Assembly (NCBI GenBank): GCA_038064395.1
Contig: JBBTTE010000001.1
Coordinates: 5,205 to 69,204, forward strand
Direction: 5' to 3'
Length of the DNA: 64,000 nt
DNA from: JBBTTE01 sp038064395
GTDB lineage: Bacteria; Patescibacteriota; Saccharimonadia; Saccharimonadales; UBA4665
Under the pieces are notes generated by a model. The model was not told the DNA's origin. It ran no database searches and saw only the letters and a program-made list of their open reading frames with translations. A program made the position numbers and the translations under genes. Positions 34,801-42,566 of this stretch are shown piece after piece. Position 1 is the first letter of the stretch. Every line of letters starts with the position of its first letter.

Positions 34801-35660
34801 ACCTTAATAACACTGTGCACGGGCTCCTGATGATAGCTGTATTCTCCACTTGAAGGATCACTGAAGAAACGACCAGCCTTCGGACCTTTGGTTACAGCTG
34901 CATTATCATGATAAGCCGAGAGGACGTCTTCGCCGCCGCGTTCGTAGGTGTTCTTGATCATTTTGAATAGGCTCTTAGGTTGAGCTTCATCGTCAATTGT
35001 CCAATCGGCGTTGAATATCTTGTGACGACAATGCTCGCTGTTAACTTGGGCAAACATCATAAGCTCGGCGTCGGTCGGGTCACGGCCGAGACCTTGGTAG
35101 GCAGCGTATAAGTAGTCGATTTCGTCTTCAGCGAGAGCTAGTCCAAGGTCTCTGTTTGCCGTAATTAGGGCTGATTTGCCAGAGGCAATATCAACTGTCT
35201 TTAACTTACTGGCAACAGACACTTCGAAGAGAACCTTGGCCGCACTTACGTCATCGAGAACGGCTTCAGTCATGCGATCATGAAGCAACTCGGCAACTGC
35301 CTCGTTGCGCGATGTCGAACCTGACACATAGTATGCGATACCGCGCTCTACGCGCTCAACCTGAGTTAGTCCAGAGTTATGAACTATGTCAGTCGCCTTA
35401 CTAGACCAAGGTGAAATTGTTCCAGGTCTAGGCACAACCAAATAAGTCAGACCTTCGGTCTTGCCTGTAAAGGCGGATCCGTAAGTTGTTAGCTTCTTGA
35501 GTCTTGACTCGTCAATCGCCGATAACTCTTGATCAATGTTAACCGCATGGACGTACTCTGCTTCTACGCTAGTAATTGAGGAGTCAACTGCCTGAAGCTG
35601 GGCGAGCAGTTTGGTCTTGCGAAAGTTGGATAGTGCGTCGATACCACGATAGACCTGCAC
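31848..35660 (-). CDS. purL: Phosphoribosylformylglycinamidine synthase, single-chain PurLQ type
   Basis: A 1270-residue enzyme for the fourth purine step. It has an N-terminal PurS-like region, two AIR-synthase-fold halves (SEHCRHKIFNADW, VKVETHNHPTAIAP, GAATGIGGEIRDESATGRGA, VGKDSLSM) and a C-terminal glutaminase (~1010-1270) with Cys in GVCNGCQML and the His-Glu in PHPER. This is the large fused form typical of proteobacteria and eukaryotes rather than the PurS/Q/L complex common in Gram-positives. It follows purM with a 1-bp overlap. Confidence 0.96.
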   Translation of the reverse strand: MQVYRGIDALSNFRKTKLLAQLQAVDSSITSVEAEYVHAVNIDQELSAIDESRLKKLTTYGSAFTGKTEGLTYLVVPRPGTISPWSSKATDIVHNSGLTQVERVERGIAYYVSGSTSRNEAVAELLHDRMTEAVLDDVSAAKVLFEVSVASKLKTVDIASGKSALITANRDLGLALAEDEIDYLYAAYQGLGRDPTDAELMMFAQVNSEHCRHKIFNADWTIDDEAQPKSLFKMIKNTYERGGEDVLSAYHDNAAVTKGPKAGRFFSDPSSGEYSYHQEPVHSVIKVETHNHPTAIAPIPGAATGIGGEIRDESATGRGAKSKMGLTGFTVSNLEIPNYLRPWEQVYGKPDRIVSALDIMLEGPIGGAGFANEFGRPNLTGYFRTYQQKVNGDTWGYHKPIMIAGGLGNIRDKHVAKNQLPVGSLVIVLGGPAMLIGLGGGAASSMQAGASNESLDFASVQRGNGEIERRAQEVIDKCWSYGDKNPIITIHDVGAGGLSNALPELVHDSERGAIFELRDIPSDEPSLSPLEIWCNEAQERYVLGIAPEDLQLFADICARERSPFAVVGTVTEDQQLIVNDSLFGNRPVDLPMNVLFGKPPKLSKQVERQQTITSKLDLSIVKLEAAVERVLKLPAVGSKKFLITIGDRTVGGLVTRDQLVGPWQVPVSDAAVTAVTFDSDKGEAMAMGERTPLAVINAPAAARMAIGETITNLASTDIAKLSDIKLSANWMAAVGSGKEDENLYDSVLAVGEEFAPELGLTIPVGKDSLSMRTMWQDNGEDKSVVSPVSLIITGFSPVQNITNTLTPQLAANEETVLILIDISGGNTRLGGSALAQVYNQTGDETPDADSTSVRQFFDSLTSLRQDGKLLAYHDRSDGGLLTTILEMAFASRCGLQLDVSQLSGSTLEKLFNEELGAVIQVKSSDSDAALKVLGDSATIIGKPSESQDIVIQDGTEVYKNTRPQLEEWWADTSYQLQKLRDNPDTADQEFATIQDDDGLFAEVNFKNLSAKYDTKPKVAIFREQGVNGQIEMAAAFDRAGFTSVDVHLNDIIEGKIDLDDFVGLAACGGFSYGDVLGAGEGWAKSILFNEDLRAKFSKFFDRQDTFTLGVCNGCQMLAALKELIPGADKWPVFLKNASEQFEARVAMTQINESPSIFFKDMAGSVLPIPVAHGEGRAEFSGNDSEEALAVAQYVDSKGKVTEQYPANPNGSKQGITSLTTADGRATILMPHPERAFQTRQLSWHPQDWSEDSPWLRIFQNARAWVEQNKG

Positions 35661-36766
35661 TAGCGTAACTCCAATGTCTCGCCGTCAAAGGTGATGTTCT
35701 TGGACTCTATGACTACCTGCTTGGGTCCTGTCTGGACTGAGCCAGCAATCCAAGCCTTAAGTCCGTTAGCGGCTGCAATGTCGACAACCTGCTGAGCTTC
35801 TGCCTGAGGAAGATAGACGGCGAACCCGGCGCCCATGTTGAAGTTGCCGTACATTTCGCTGTCGTCAGAGCCTGCCTGCTCTTGCATGAATCCAAACTCG
35901 GCTGGAGCTGGCGGCACTTCTTTCATCACGTAGCTGAAGGCTGCGGTGGCACGCATGAGTTTACGCCAGCCGTGACCAGTTATGTTGACCATATAGTGGA
36001 GGTCGAGCTTGGCTTCGAGTAAGGCTTTCACCAAAGAGACATATAGATGAGTTGGCGACAAGATAGCTTCGCCAAATGACCGGCCATCAGATAGCTTAGT
36101 CTCGTATATATCGGGGTTCTTCTCGGCAAGGCTGCGGACAAAGGTAATGCCATTGGCATGGATACCGCTACTTTCTATCAATACAATGGAGTCGCCATCC
36201 GCGAGTTTGTCGCCTAGAACTAACTGACTCTTGTCGGCGACGACACCGACGGCTGAGCCGCCAAGATCGATTGTATCTGGACTGATGATGCCCTTGAGCA
36301 CTGGTGTTTCACCACCACCCCATGTGGCACCGATTGCCTGACAGGCAGCGCCCCAACCTTCGATGAGGTCACGGGCTCGCTCTTCGTCGTTCATCCACTT
36401 GGAGTCGCCGATGGCGAAGTAGGCATTTACTACTTGGGGCAAAGCTCCGACTACGACCAAGTCATTAACGATCATGGCGATAGTATCTTGGGCTATAGAG
36501 TCATAATGAGTTTTGCCCGTGTATGAACGGACGGCATCGGCTACGAGATTCTTGGTGCCCAAGCCCTCCACTACAAGAGAGCGGTAGACATCGCCGTCTT
36601 CCCAGACGTAGGCAGATTCGCCGCGGCTGGCGGGCATTTCGGCAGCACCGAAGTCACCAAGATTGGGAGCTGTTGCTTGGGCGCGTTTCTGTGCCAGAAC
36701 TTTTATCGGGTCGATAGCGCTGTAATCAACACCACTATCAGCATAAGTTTTACCTGACTGCGCCAC
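35660..36766 (-). CDS. purM: Phosphoribosylformylglycinamidine cyclo-ligase (AIR synthetase)
   Basis: A 368-residue enzyme closing the imidazole ring. YADSGVDYSAIDPIK is the N-terminal PurM signature, and WGGGETPVL and MVNITGHGWRKLMRA are conserved segments. It starts with GTG preceded by GAGGAG. The gene order purM-purL means successive steps are made from one transcript divergent from purF. AGADDSE-type residues near the end (GSDDSEMYGNFNMGAGF) match the family C-terminus. Confidence 0.94.
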   Translation of the reverse strand: MAQSGKTYADSGVDYSAIDPIKVLAQKRAQATAPNLGDFGAAEMPASRGESAYVWEDGDVYRSLVVEGLGTKNLVADAVRSYTGKTHYDSIAQDTIAMIVNDLVVVGALPQVVNAYFAIGDSKWMNDEERARDLIEGWGAACQAIGATWGGGETPVLKGIISPDTIDLGGSAVGVVADKSQLVLGDKLADGDSIVLIESSGIHANGITFVRSLAEKNPDIYETKLSDGRSFGEAILSPTHLYVSLVKALLEAKLDLHYMVNITGHGWRKLMRATAAFSYVMKEVPPAPAEFGFMQEQAGSDDSEMYGNFNMGAGFAVYLPQAEAQQVVDIAAANGLKAWIAGSVQTGPKQVVIESKNITFDGETLELR

Positions 36767-36812
36767 GCTTTTACTCCTCTTACTGATCTATTGTAGCAGG
36801 ATAACTTGGGGC

Positions 36813-36841
36813 TTGCCAGAGTCCTTCTAAAGGGTTATTAT
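36813..36841 (+). promoter_or_regulatory. Promoter of purF-purN-purD
   Basis: -35 TTGCCA and -10 TATTAT with a 17-bp spacer give a leader of about 100 nt, long for this genome. Confidence 0.55.
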
Positions 36842-36858
36842 AAGGATAAGTAAGATAT

Positions 36859-36916
36859 AAGCGCATGCGGGCCTTTTTGCTACCAGATACAGCGAAAAAC
36901 GTAATCGAATGCGCTT
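36859..36916 (+). promoter_or_regulatory. Structured leader of purF
   Basis: AAGCGCAT (36859-36866) and ATGCGCTT (36909-36916) are perfect complements enclosing 42 nt, and the second arm is followed by TTGTTAC. It could be an attenuator or ligand-binding leader. I do not recognise a known purine, PRPP or ZTP riboswitch consensus in it. Confidence 0.4.
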
Positions 36917-36950
36917 TTGTTACTTCTAACGATAACTAAATGGAGTGCCA

Positions 36951-38438
36951 ATGCCACTAACAGCAGCCATGGATGAGTTCAAGGAGAAATGTGCTGTTTT
37001 TGGTATTATCGGACCAAAATCTAACGATACAACGGGCCTAGAAGCGGCTCGTTTAACTTTTTATGGGCTATGGGCACTGCAGCATCGTGGTCAAGAGAGT
37101 TCGGGCATTGCTAGTAGTGATGGCGAACAATTGTATGTGCATTCTGGCCCTGGATTGGTAGCGACCGTTTATCGTGAAGAAGATTTAGAACAGTTACCTG
37201 GGCACATCGCTGTCGGACACAATCGTTACTCTACATCTGGTGGAGCCGACGATTTTTATAACCAACCGTTCGTCCACAAGAAGCACAATATCGCCTTTAC
37301 CCACAACGGCAACATACCTGACTGTACCCTGCTTAAGGAGTTTTTGACTAGTCGTGGCGTCAAGATCGACAAGTTCAATGATTCGTACATGATGACCGAA
37401 GCCATAGGTTGCTATATGGACGATGGACTAAGTTTGGTCGAGGCGATCAAGAAGTGCTACCCATTATTCACAGGTGTTTTCTCTGTAGTCGCTATGGGCA
37501 AAGACGTATTAGTAGCTTTTCGTGATCCCAAAGGTGTTCGCCCTCTGTCGATTGGGGCGCTTGATGGTGGTTATGCCGTGGCATCTGAGACCTGTGCTTT
37601 CGATACTATCGGCGCTAAGTTCCTGCGCGATGTTGAGCCAGGCGAATTGGTCGAGATTAACGAATCTGGCATGACTTCTCACCAAGTCGTTAAGGGCGAG
37701 CTTAAGCTCGACATTTTCGAGCTAGTCTACTTCGCTCGACCTGACAGTCTAATAGCTGGCAAGCGAGTTGATCTAGTTCGACAAGACTTTGGTCGTGTTA
37801 TGGCTAAGGAATTTCCGATTGAAGCTGACGTAATTGTTCCCGTGCCGGACTCTGGCATCCCAGCTGCTCTTGGTTATTCACAAGCTAGCGGAATACCGTT
37901 CGAGATGGCGCTCATTAAGAACCGTTATATACATCGAACATTCATTCGCCCAACTACCCAGCTCCGCGAACGCGACCTGAAGATGAAACTCAACCCGGTT
38001 ATCGAACTTATGAAAGATAAACGGGTTGTTTTGGTAGATGACTCAATCGTGCGCGGTACAACTATGCGCCATTTGGTGTCGATGGTATTCGAAGCCGGCG
38101 CCAAAGAAGTCCACCTACTTATTACTTGTCCACCAGTTCGCTATCCTGACTTCTACGGTATCAACACGCCTAAGCAGTCTGAACTACTTGCAGCTTATAT
38201 GACAGAAGACGAAATGACTGATTACGTCGGCGCTACCTCTCTAAGATTCTTGTCCTTTGATGGCATGATCAGTGCCACAGGCATGCCGGCTAGTAGCTTC
38301 ACCTGCTCTTGCTTCAATGGCGACTACCCGATATCTATTGGCAAGCGAGCTCAAGAGATTAAGATTCTAGCTCCTGGTGAAACCTTGCCCAAGCTCGACC
38401 GCAAAGAAACCAAACTGGCGACTGCTCGCGCCGCATGA
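36951..38438 (+). CDS. purF: Amidophosphoribosyltransferase
   Basis: A 495-residue enzyme committing PRPP to purine synthesis. The glutaminase nucleophile is Cys14 (KEKCAVFGIIG), so a 13-residue propeptide must be removed, as in the Bacillus type. HRGQESSGIA, GHNRYSTSG and the PRPP loop VVLVDDSIVRGTT follow. Three Cys near the C-terminus and CPP at position ~385 fit the Fe-S-containing class, though I cannot confirm all ligands. ATG 36951 is chosen over GTG 36945 because GGAG lies 5 nt before it. Its stop overlaps purN as ATGA. Confidence 0.95.
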   Translation: MPLTAAMDEFKEKCAVFGIIGPKSNDTTGLEAARLTFYGLWALQHRGQESSGIASSDGEQLYVHSGPGLVATVYREEDLEQLPGHIAVGHNRYSTSGGADDFYNQPFVHKKHNIAFTHNGNIPDCTLLKEFLTSRGVKIDKFNDSYMMTEAIGCYMDDGLSLVEAIKKCYPLFTGVFSVVAMGKDVLVAFRDPKGVRPLSIGALDGGYAVASETCAFDTIGAKFLRDVEPGELVEINESGMTSHQVVKGELKLDIFELVYFARPDSLIAGKRVDLVRQDFGRVMAKEFPIEADVIVPVPDSGIPAALGYSQASGIPFEMALIKNRYIHRTFIRPTTQLRERDLKMKLNPVIELMKDKRVVLVDDSIVRGTTMRHLVSMVFEAGAKEVHLLITCPPVRYPDFYGINTPKQSELLAAYMTEDEMTDYVGATSLRFLSFDGMISATGMPASSFTCSCFNGDYPISIGKRAQEIKILAPGETLPKLDRKETKLATARAA

Positions 38439-39124
38439 AACCACGCATCGCCGTCCTAGCTTCGGGAAGTGGGACAACGGCTGAGGCTTATATTCGTGCT
38501 GGCCAAGCTGGCGATATAACGGCTCGAGTTGAGCTTGTGATTTGTAACCATAACGATGCTGGTATCGTGCAGCGGATTAAAGACCTGAACGCCGAGTTCG
38601 GTTTGAGCATCCAGACCTTGATTATTAATAATAAGACTCATCCTGCAGCTGAAGACGAAGCTGTACTACGTGGCCGTCAAACAGTAGCCGAAGAAGCCGC
38701 TATGCTAGAAGCCTTACGCCGCGGCAACTTCGATCTTATTGCATTAATGGGTTATATGAAACACGTCGGGCCGAGTCTGGTTAAGGCATTCGGCTGGCAG
38801 ACAGATTACGAAAGTATCTACGATGCCATGATGGTCAACACTCACCCAGGTCTGCTGCCTGAGACACAGGCGCTCTATGGCGACAAGATTCAGCAATACG
38901 TTCTAGACAATAAGCTGGAAGACGGCGGCCAGACGCTTCATTTGGTGGCAGAAGAATATGATGATGGCCCAGTAATTGCCGAGCACAAAGTCCCTGTCGA
39001 GCCAGATGATACGGCCGAAACTTTGTTCGCCCGTGTTCAGGCTGTGGAGAAGCAATTCGTGCCAGTGGATATCGAGAATTTCATACTCGAGCGACGAGAA
39101 TACCTAAATCAAGGAGATTCATAG
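38435..39124 (+). CDS. purN: Phosphoribosylglycinamide formyltransferase
   Basis: A 229-residue folate-dependent enzyme. IAVLASGSGTTAEA is the substrate phosphate loop, LIALMGYMKHVG the folate-side strand, NTHPGLLPE the catalytic Asn-His segment, and EEYDDGPVIAEHKV carries the catalytic Asp. It is somewhat longer than E. coli PurN (212). It sits between purF (overlap) and purD (1-bp gap). Confidence 0.93.
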   Translation: MKPRIAVLASGSGTTAEAYIRAGQAGDITARVELVICNHNDAGIVQRIKDLNAEFGLSIQTLIINNKTHPAAEDEAVLRGRQTVAEEAAMLEALRRGNFDLIALMGYMKHVGPSLVKAFGWQTDYESIYDAMMVNTHPGLLPETQALYGDKIQQYVLDNKLEDGGQTLHLVAEEYDDGPVIAEHKVPVEPDDTAETLFARVQAVEKQFVPVDIENFILERREYLNQGDS

Positions 39125-39125
39125 G

Positions 39126-40400
39126 ATGGCCGATGTCTTAGTAATTGGCGGTGGTGGCCGCGAACAAGCCTTAGCTTGGAAACTGGCTCAGTCTCCAGCA
39201 GTCTCGAAGGTTTATGTTGCTCCAGGTAACGGTGGCAGTAGCGGCAAGATCGAGAACGTTGACATTGGCTGGCTCGAAGTCGACAAGCTACTTAGTTTCG
39301 CTACAGATAACAAGATTTATCTAACTGTCGTTGGCCAAGAAGCATCATCAGAAGCAGGAGTTGTTGATGCCTTCAAGGCTGCGGGTCTTAGGATCTTTGG
39401 CCCAACTCAGGCTGCAGTTAAGATTGAATCATCTAAGGCCTTGTCTAAGGATCTAATGATCGACAATAACATTCCTACTGCCCAGTACAAGAACTTCACC
39501 GATGCCGACGAAGCACTTACCTACGCCAAGAGCAGGCCTCTGCCAGTTGTAATTAAGGCAGATGGTCTGGCTGAGGGCAAAGGAGTCACGATCTGCGCCA
39601 CTGAAGAAGAAGTTGAAGCAGCGATTAACAAAACTATGGTTGATAAGGCCTTCGGTGATGCTGGTAATACGGTTGTAGTCGAAGACTTTCTCAAGGGACA
39701 AGAAGTATCAATACATGCTCTTTGCGATGGTCAAGAAGCTATAATCTTCCCTGCTTCGCAGGATCATAAGCAAGTTAACGATGGCGACCAAGGTCCTAAT
39801 ACTGGTGGCATGGGCGTCATTGCACCTGTCGAGTGGGTGACAGAGTCTCATATGGAAATTGCCCGCGACAGCATAGTCGAGCCAGCTCTCAAGGGGCTCA
39901 AGGCTAGCGGTGCTGAGTTCAGTGGCTGCCTCTACCCTGGCCTGATGGTCGACGGCGAAGATGTGAATGTAATTGAATTCAATGCGCGCTTCGGTGACCC
40001 TGAGGCCGAAGTCTATATGCGCCTTCTAGACAGCGACCTTTACGAAATTCTCCTAGCCTGTGCCGAGGGGCGTTTGCAGCCTTCAGAAGTTAAGTGGAAG
40101 AATAGCTTCGCAGCAACAGTCGTACTTGCATCAGGCGGCTACCCGCTTAAATACCAAAAAGGCCTGCCAATCAGTGGTATTGAAGACGCCGAGAAGCTAG
40201 ATGACATTGTGGTCTTCCATGCTGGTACTGTGCGCGAAGACGATGTCGTCAAGACAGCTGGTGGCCGCGTCCTAAATGTTACTGCGACTGGCTCTACATT
40301 AGATGAAGCCCTAGACAAGGCCTACGCCGCCATTAAGTTAATAAACTTCGACGGCATGCATTATCGAACTGATATAGGCAAACGTCCTGGCGGTAGCTAG
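39126..40400 (+). CDS. purD: Phosphoribosylamine-glycine ligase
   Basis: A 424-residue ATP-grasp enzyme for the second purine step. VLVIGGGGREQALAWKLAQS is the N-terminal signature, PVVIKADGLAEGKGVTIC the ATP-grasp Lys loop, DHKQVNDGDQGPNTGGMG the substrate loop and EFNARFGDPEAEVYM the metal-binding segment. It completes the purF-N-D operon and is convergent with purE. Confidence 0.97.
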   Translation: MADVLVIGGGGREQALAWKLAQSPAVSKVYVAPGNGGSSGKIENVDIGWLEVDKLLSFATDNKIYLTVVGQEASSEAGVVDAFKAAGLRIFGPTQAAVKIESSKALSKDLMIDNNIPTAQYKNFTDADEALTYAKSRPLPVVIKADGLAEGKGVTICATEEEVEAAINKTMVDKAFGDAGNTVVVEDFLKGQEVSIHALCDGQEAIIFPASQDHKQVNDGDQGPNTGGMGVIAPVEWVTESHMEIARDSIVEPALKGLKASGAEFSGCLYPGLMVDGEDVNVIEFNARFGDPEAEVYMRLLDSDLYEILLACAEGRLQPSEVKWKNSFAATVVLASGGYPLKYQKGLPISGIEDAEKLDDIVVFHAGTVREDDVVKTAGGRVLNVTATGSTLDEALDKAYAAIKLINFDGMHYRTDIGKRPGGS

Positions 40401-40401
40401 G

Positions 40402-40914
40402 CTACTGGCCTAAGTAGGCTTGCCAGCCCTGTTCTTGAACTTTGGCGTCCTTGGCGAGTACTTGGTCGTGCTGTTTCTGGACAAATTCTTTATACTTGGC
40501 AGCCAAGGCGTCATCGCTTAAGGCGAGAATGCGAACTGCTAGTAAGGCGGCGTTCTTGCCACCGTTCTCAGGCATTGTCGCCAGAGGTATACCAGGAGGC
40601 ATAGCAACGTTCGACCAGAGGGCTTCGTGACCATGATCTGCACGTTTAATAGGAATAGATATAACAGGTAGGTTGGTTTGTGCGGCAGTTACGCCAGCCA
40701 GATGGGCTGAACCGCCAGCACCGGCGATGATAACTTTGAGACCGCGATCAGCTGCGCCACGAACATACTGGCTGGCCTCGTCAGGTGTGCGGTGAGCTGA
40801 CAGTACTCGCACTTCGTTACTGACACCGAATTCATCTAGAACTTTGGCCGCACCACTCATAATATCTAGATCGGAGTCCGACCCCATAATAATACCTACC
40901 ACTGGGTTACTCAT
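40402..40914 (-). CDS. purE: N5-carboxyaminoimidazole ribonucleotide mutase / AIR carboxylase
   Basis: A 170-residue enzyme. GIIMGSDSDL, VLSAHRTPD and IIAGAGGSAHLAGVTAAQT are PurE hallmarks. The GGSAHLAG form is closer to class I enzymes, which need PurK; no purK is in the window, so the source of N5-CAIR is open. It overlaps neither neighbour and precedes a HAD gene located upstream at 40918. Confidence 0.93.
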   Translation of the reverse strand: MSNPVVGIIMGSDSDLDIMSGAAKVLDEFGVSNEVRVLSAHRTPDEASQYVRGAADRGLKVIIAGAGGSAHLAGVTAAQTNLPVISIPIKRADHGHEALWSNVAMPPGIPLATMPENGGKNAALLAVRILALSDDALAAKYKEFVQKQHDQVLAKDAKVQEQGWQAYLGQ

Positions 40915-40917
40915 AAG

Positions 40918-41577
40918 CTATAGCTCCTTTATGTTACCTACTATATCAGGAACTCTGCTGACGAGCACATCGGGTTTTGCTTGTTTTAGTCTACGAGTTG
41001 AATTATGGCCACCCGTGATAGATACGGTTTTGAGGCCAAGATTCCTGCCAATTCTCACTTCTTCGTCAGTGTCGCCAATGATTACAGCTTGGGACGCTTT
41101 GAAGTTCGTATCAGCCATATATTGCTGTAGGCGTTCTTGCTTGCCTTGATAGTGATTCATGCCTTGGGCCTCGTTGGCTAGGACTTCAGAAAAGTATTTA
41201 CTCAATTTGAGACGCTCTAACTGTAGGTAAACTCCCTCCAGAGTGTGATTGCTAAGAATGATGCACCTAACGTCAGCCTCCAGTAGGGTATCCAGCGTTT
41301 GTCGTACACCAGCACGGGTTCGTAGTTTTGAGGCTCGCGGTTCGTAGTAGGCATGAAAGGCTCTTGCCATCCCCATCCCCTTAGCCTCAAACAACTCTTT
41401 ATCAACGCCAATTTTCTCCATAAACTTAATCAACGGGGTATCGTAAAATTCACGATATTGCCGCATTGTTATGGGTGGATGATTGATAAATGCCAATTCG
41501 TGATTAACGCCGTCAAGTACGGCCAAAGTGTCAGCCAGTAATGTTCCATTCCAATCAAAAACTGCTAGTTTCATCAT
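40918..41577 (-). CDS. HAD-superfamily hydrolase
   Basis: A 219-residue protein: motif I FDWNGTL (nucleophile Asp; the second acid is Asn, as in some HADs), motif II IILSNHT, Lys in QGKQERL and motif IV VIIGDTDEEVRIGRNLG. It resembles Gph-like phosphatases. It precedes purE by 3 bp on the same strand and is divergent from purC. Confidence 0.85.
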   Translation of the reverse strand: MMKLAVFDWNGTLLADTLAVLDGVNHELAFINHPPITMRQYREFYDTPLIKFMEKIGVDKELFEAKGMGMARAFHAYYEPRASKLRTRAGVRQTLDTLLEADVRCIILSNHTLEGVYLQLERLKLSKYFSEVLANEAQGMNHYQGKQERLQQYMADTNFKASQAVIIGDTDEEVRIGRNLGLKTVSITGGHNSTRRLKQAKPDVLVSRVPDIVGNIKEL

Positions 41578-41592
41578 CGAGCGATTATATCG

Positions 41593-41598
41593 TATAAT
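41593..41598 (+). promoter_or_regulatory. -10 box TATAAT 7 nt before purC
   Basis: A perfect TATAAT whose expected start site falls on the ATG at 41606. A clear case of leaderless spacing. Confidence 0.65.
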
Positions 41599-41605
41599 AA
41601 AGGTA

Positions 41606-42565
41606 ATGGATATACAGACGATCGCAAAGACTGACTTTAAATTTGTCGGACAAACAGCGGTTTACCACGGCAAAGTTCGCGATATGTATACGATCAACGA
41701 CAGGTTGATAATCTCAGTTGCTAGTGACCGCGTCTCAGCCTTCGACGTTGTGCTGCCCCGCGCTATTCCGTACAAAGGCCAAGTTCTTAATCAGCTAGCT
41801 GCTCACTTCCTAGGCAAAACCGAAGATATTGTCGACAACTGGCTACAGGCTGTACCCGACCCGAATGTCAGTGTCGGTCTACGTGCCGAACCTTTTATGA
41901 TCGAAATGGTCATCCGCAGCTGCATGGTCGGTCACGTTTGGAGAGAATACAAGTCTGGTAAACGCGAGATATGTGGCATAGCCCTACCCGATGGGCTAGA
42001 AGAATACGATTCTTTCCCAGAGCCAATTATTACACCGACCACCAAGGCCGATGTTGGTCATGACGAAGACATTTCCGGTGAAGAAGCCGTCAAAATGGGC
42101 TTAGTTACCGAAGACGAGTGGGCGCAGCTCAGCGACTACACTCAGAAGATCTTCGCCCGTGGCCAAGAATTAGCTCGTGCTCAAGGGCTAGTGCTAGCTG
42201 ACACTAAGTACGAATTCGGCAAAGTCGAAGGCAAGATTATTCTCATTGATGAAGTTAACACACCTGACTCATCCCGTTACTTCTACGCTGACAGCTATGA
42301 CGCCTATGTTGGCGGCGCCAAAGACTCCACTCCACGCCACCTCTCCAAGGAATTCCTACGCGAATGGCTCATGGAGAATGGCTACAGTGGTCAAGAAGGT
42401 CAGACCATGCCTGAAATGACAGATGACTTTATCAAACAAGTCTCAGATCGCTACATTGAACTATATGAGAAGATGACGTCCGAAAATTTCGTCAAATCCG
42501 ACACCGCCGACATTATCAAACGAATCGAAACCAACATCACCAACTATCTGAAAGATAATTCTTAA
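41606..42565 (+). CDS. purC: SAICAR synthase
   Basis: A 319-residue enzyme joining CAIR and Asp. YHGKVRDMYTINDRLIISVASDRVSAFDVVLP is the characteristic N-terminus (given here in parts: GKVRDMY, SDRVSAFD), with LADTKYEFG and LIDEVNTPDSSRY later. The longer C-terminal region (EFLREWLMENGY) fits the yeast-like long form. The start at 41606 is fixed by the promoter and the family N-terminus; the upstream extension in frame is not coding. PurB follows after 1 bp. Confidence 0.95.
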   Translation: MDIQTIAKTDFKFVGQTAVYHGKVRDMYTINDRLIISVASDRVSAFDVVLPRAIPYKGQVLNQLAAHFLGKTEDIVDNWLQAVPDPNVSVGLRAEPFMIEMVIRSCMVGHVWREYKSGKREICGIALPDGLEEYDSFPEPIITPTTKADVGHDEDISGEEAVKMGLVTEDEWAQLSDYTQKIFARGQELARAQGLVLADTKYEFGKVEGKIILIDEVNTPDSSRYFYADSYDAYVGGAKDSTPRHLSKEFLREWLMENGYSGQEGQTMPEMTDDFIKQVSDRYIELYEKMTSENFVKSDTADIIKRIETNITNYLKDNS

Positions 42566-42566
42566 G

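Noticed and set aside
36841..36944. Known purine, PRPP/ppGpp or ZTP riboswitch at purF
   Set aside because: I could not find the conserved core bases of these classes; only a generic hairpin is supported.
41528..41605. 26-residue N-terminal extension of PurC
   Set aside because: It covers the promoter and the divergent HAD start; PurC proteins begin near the Met at 41606.
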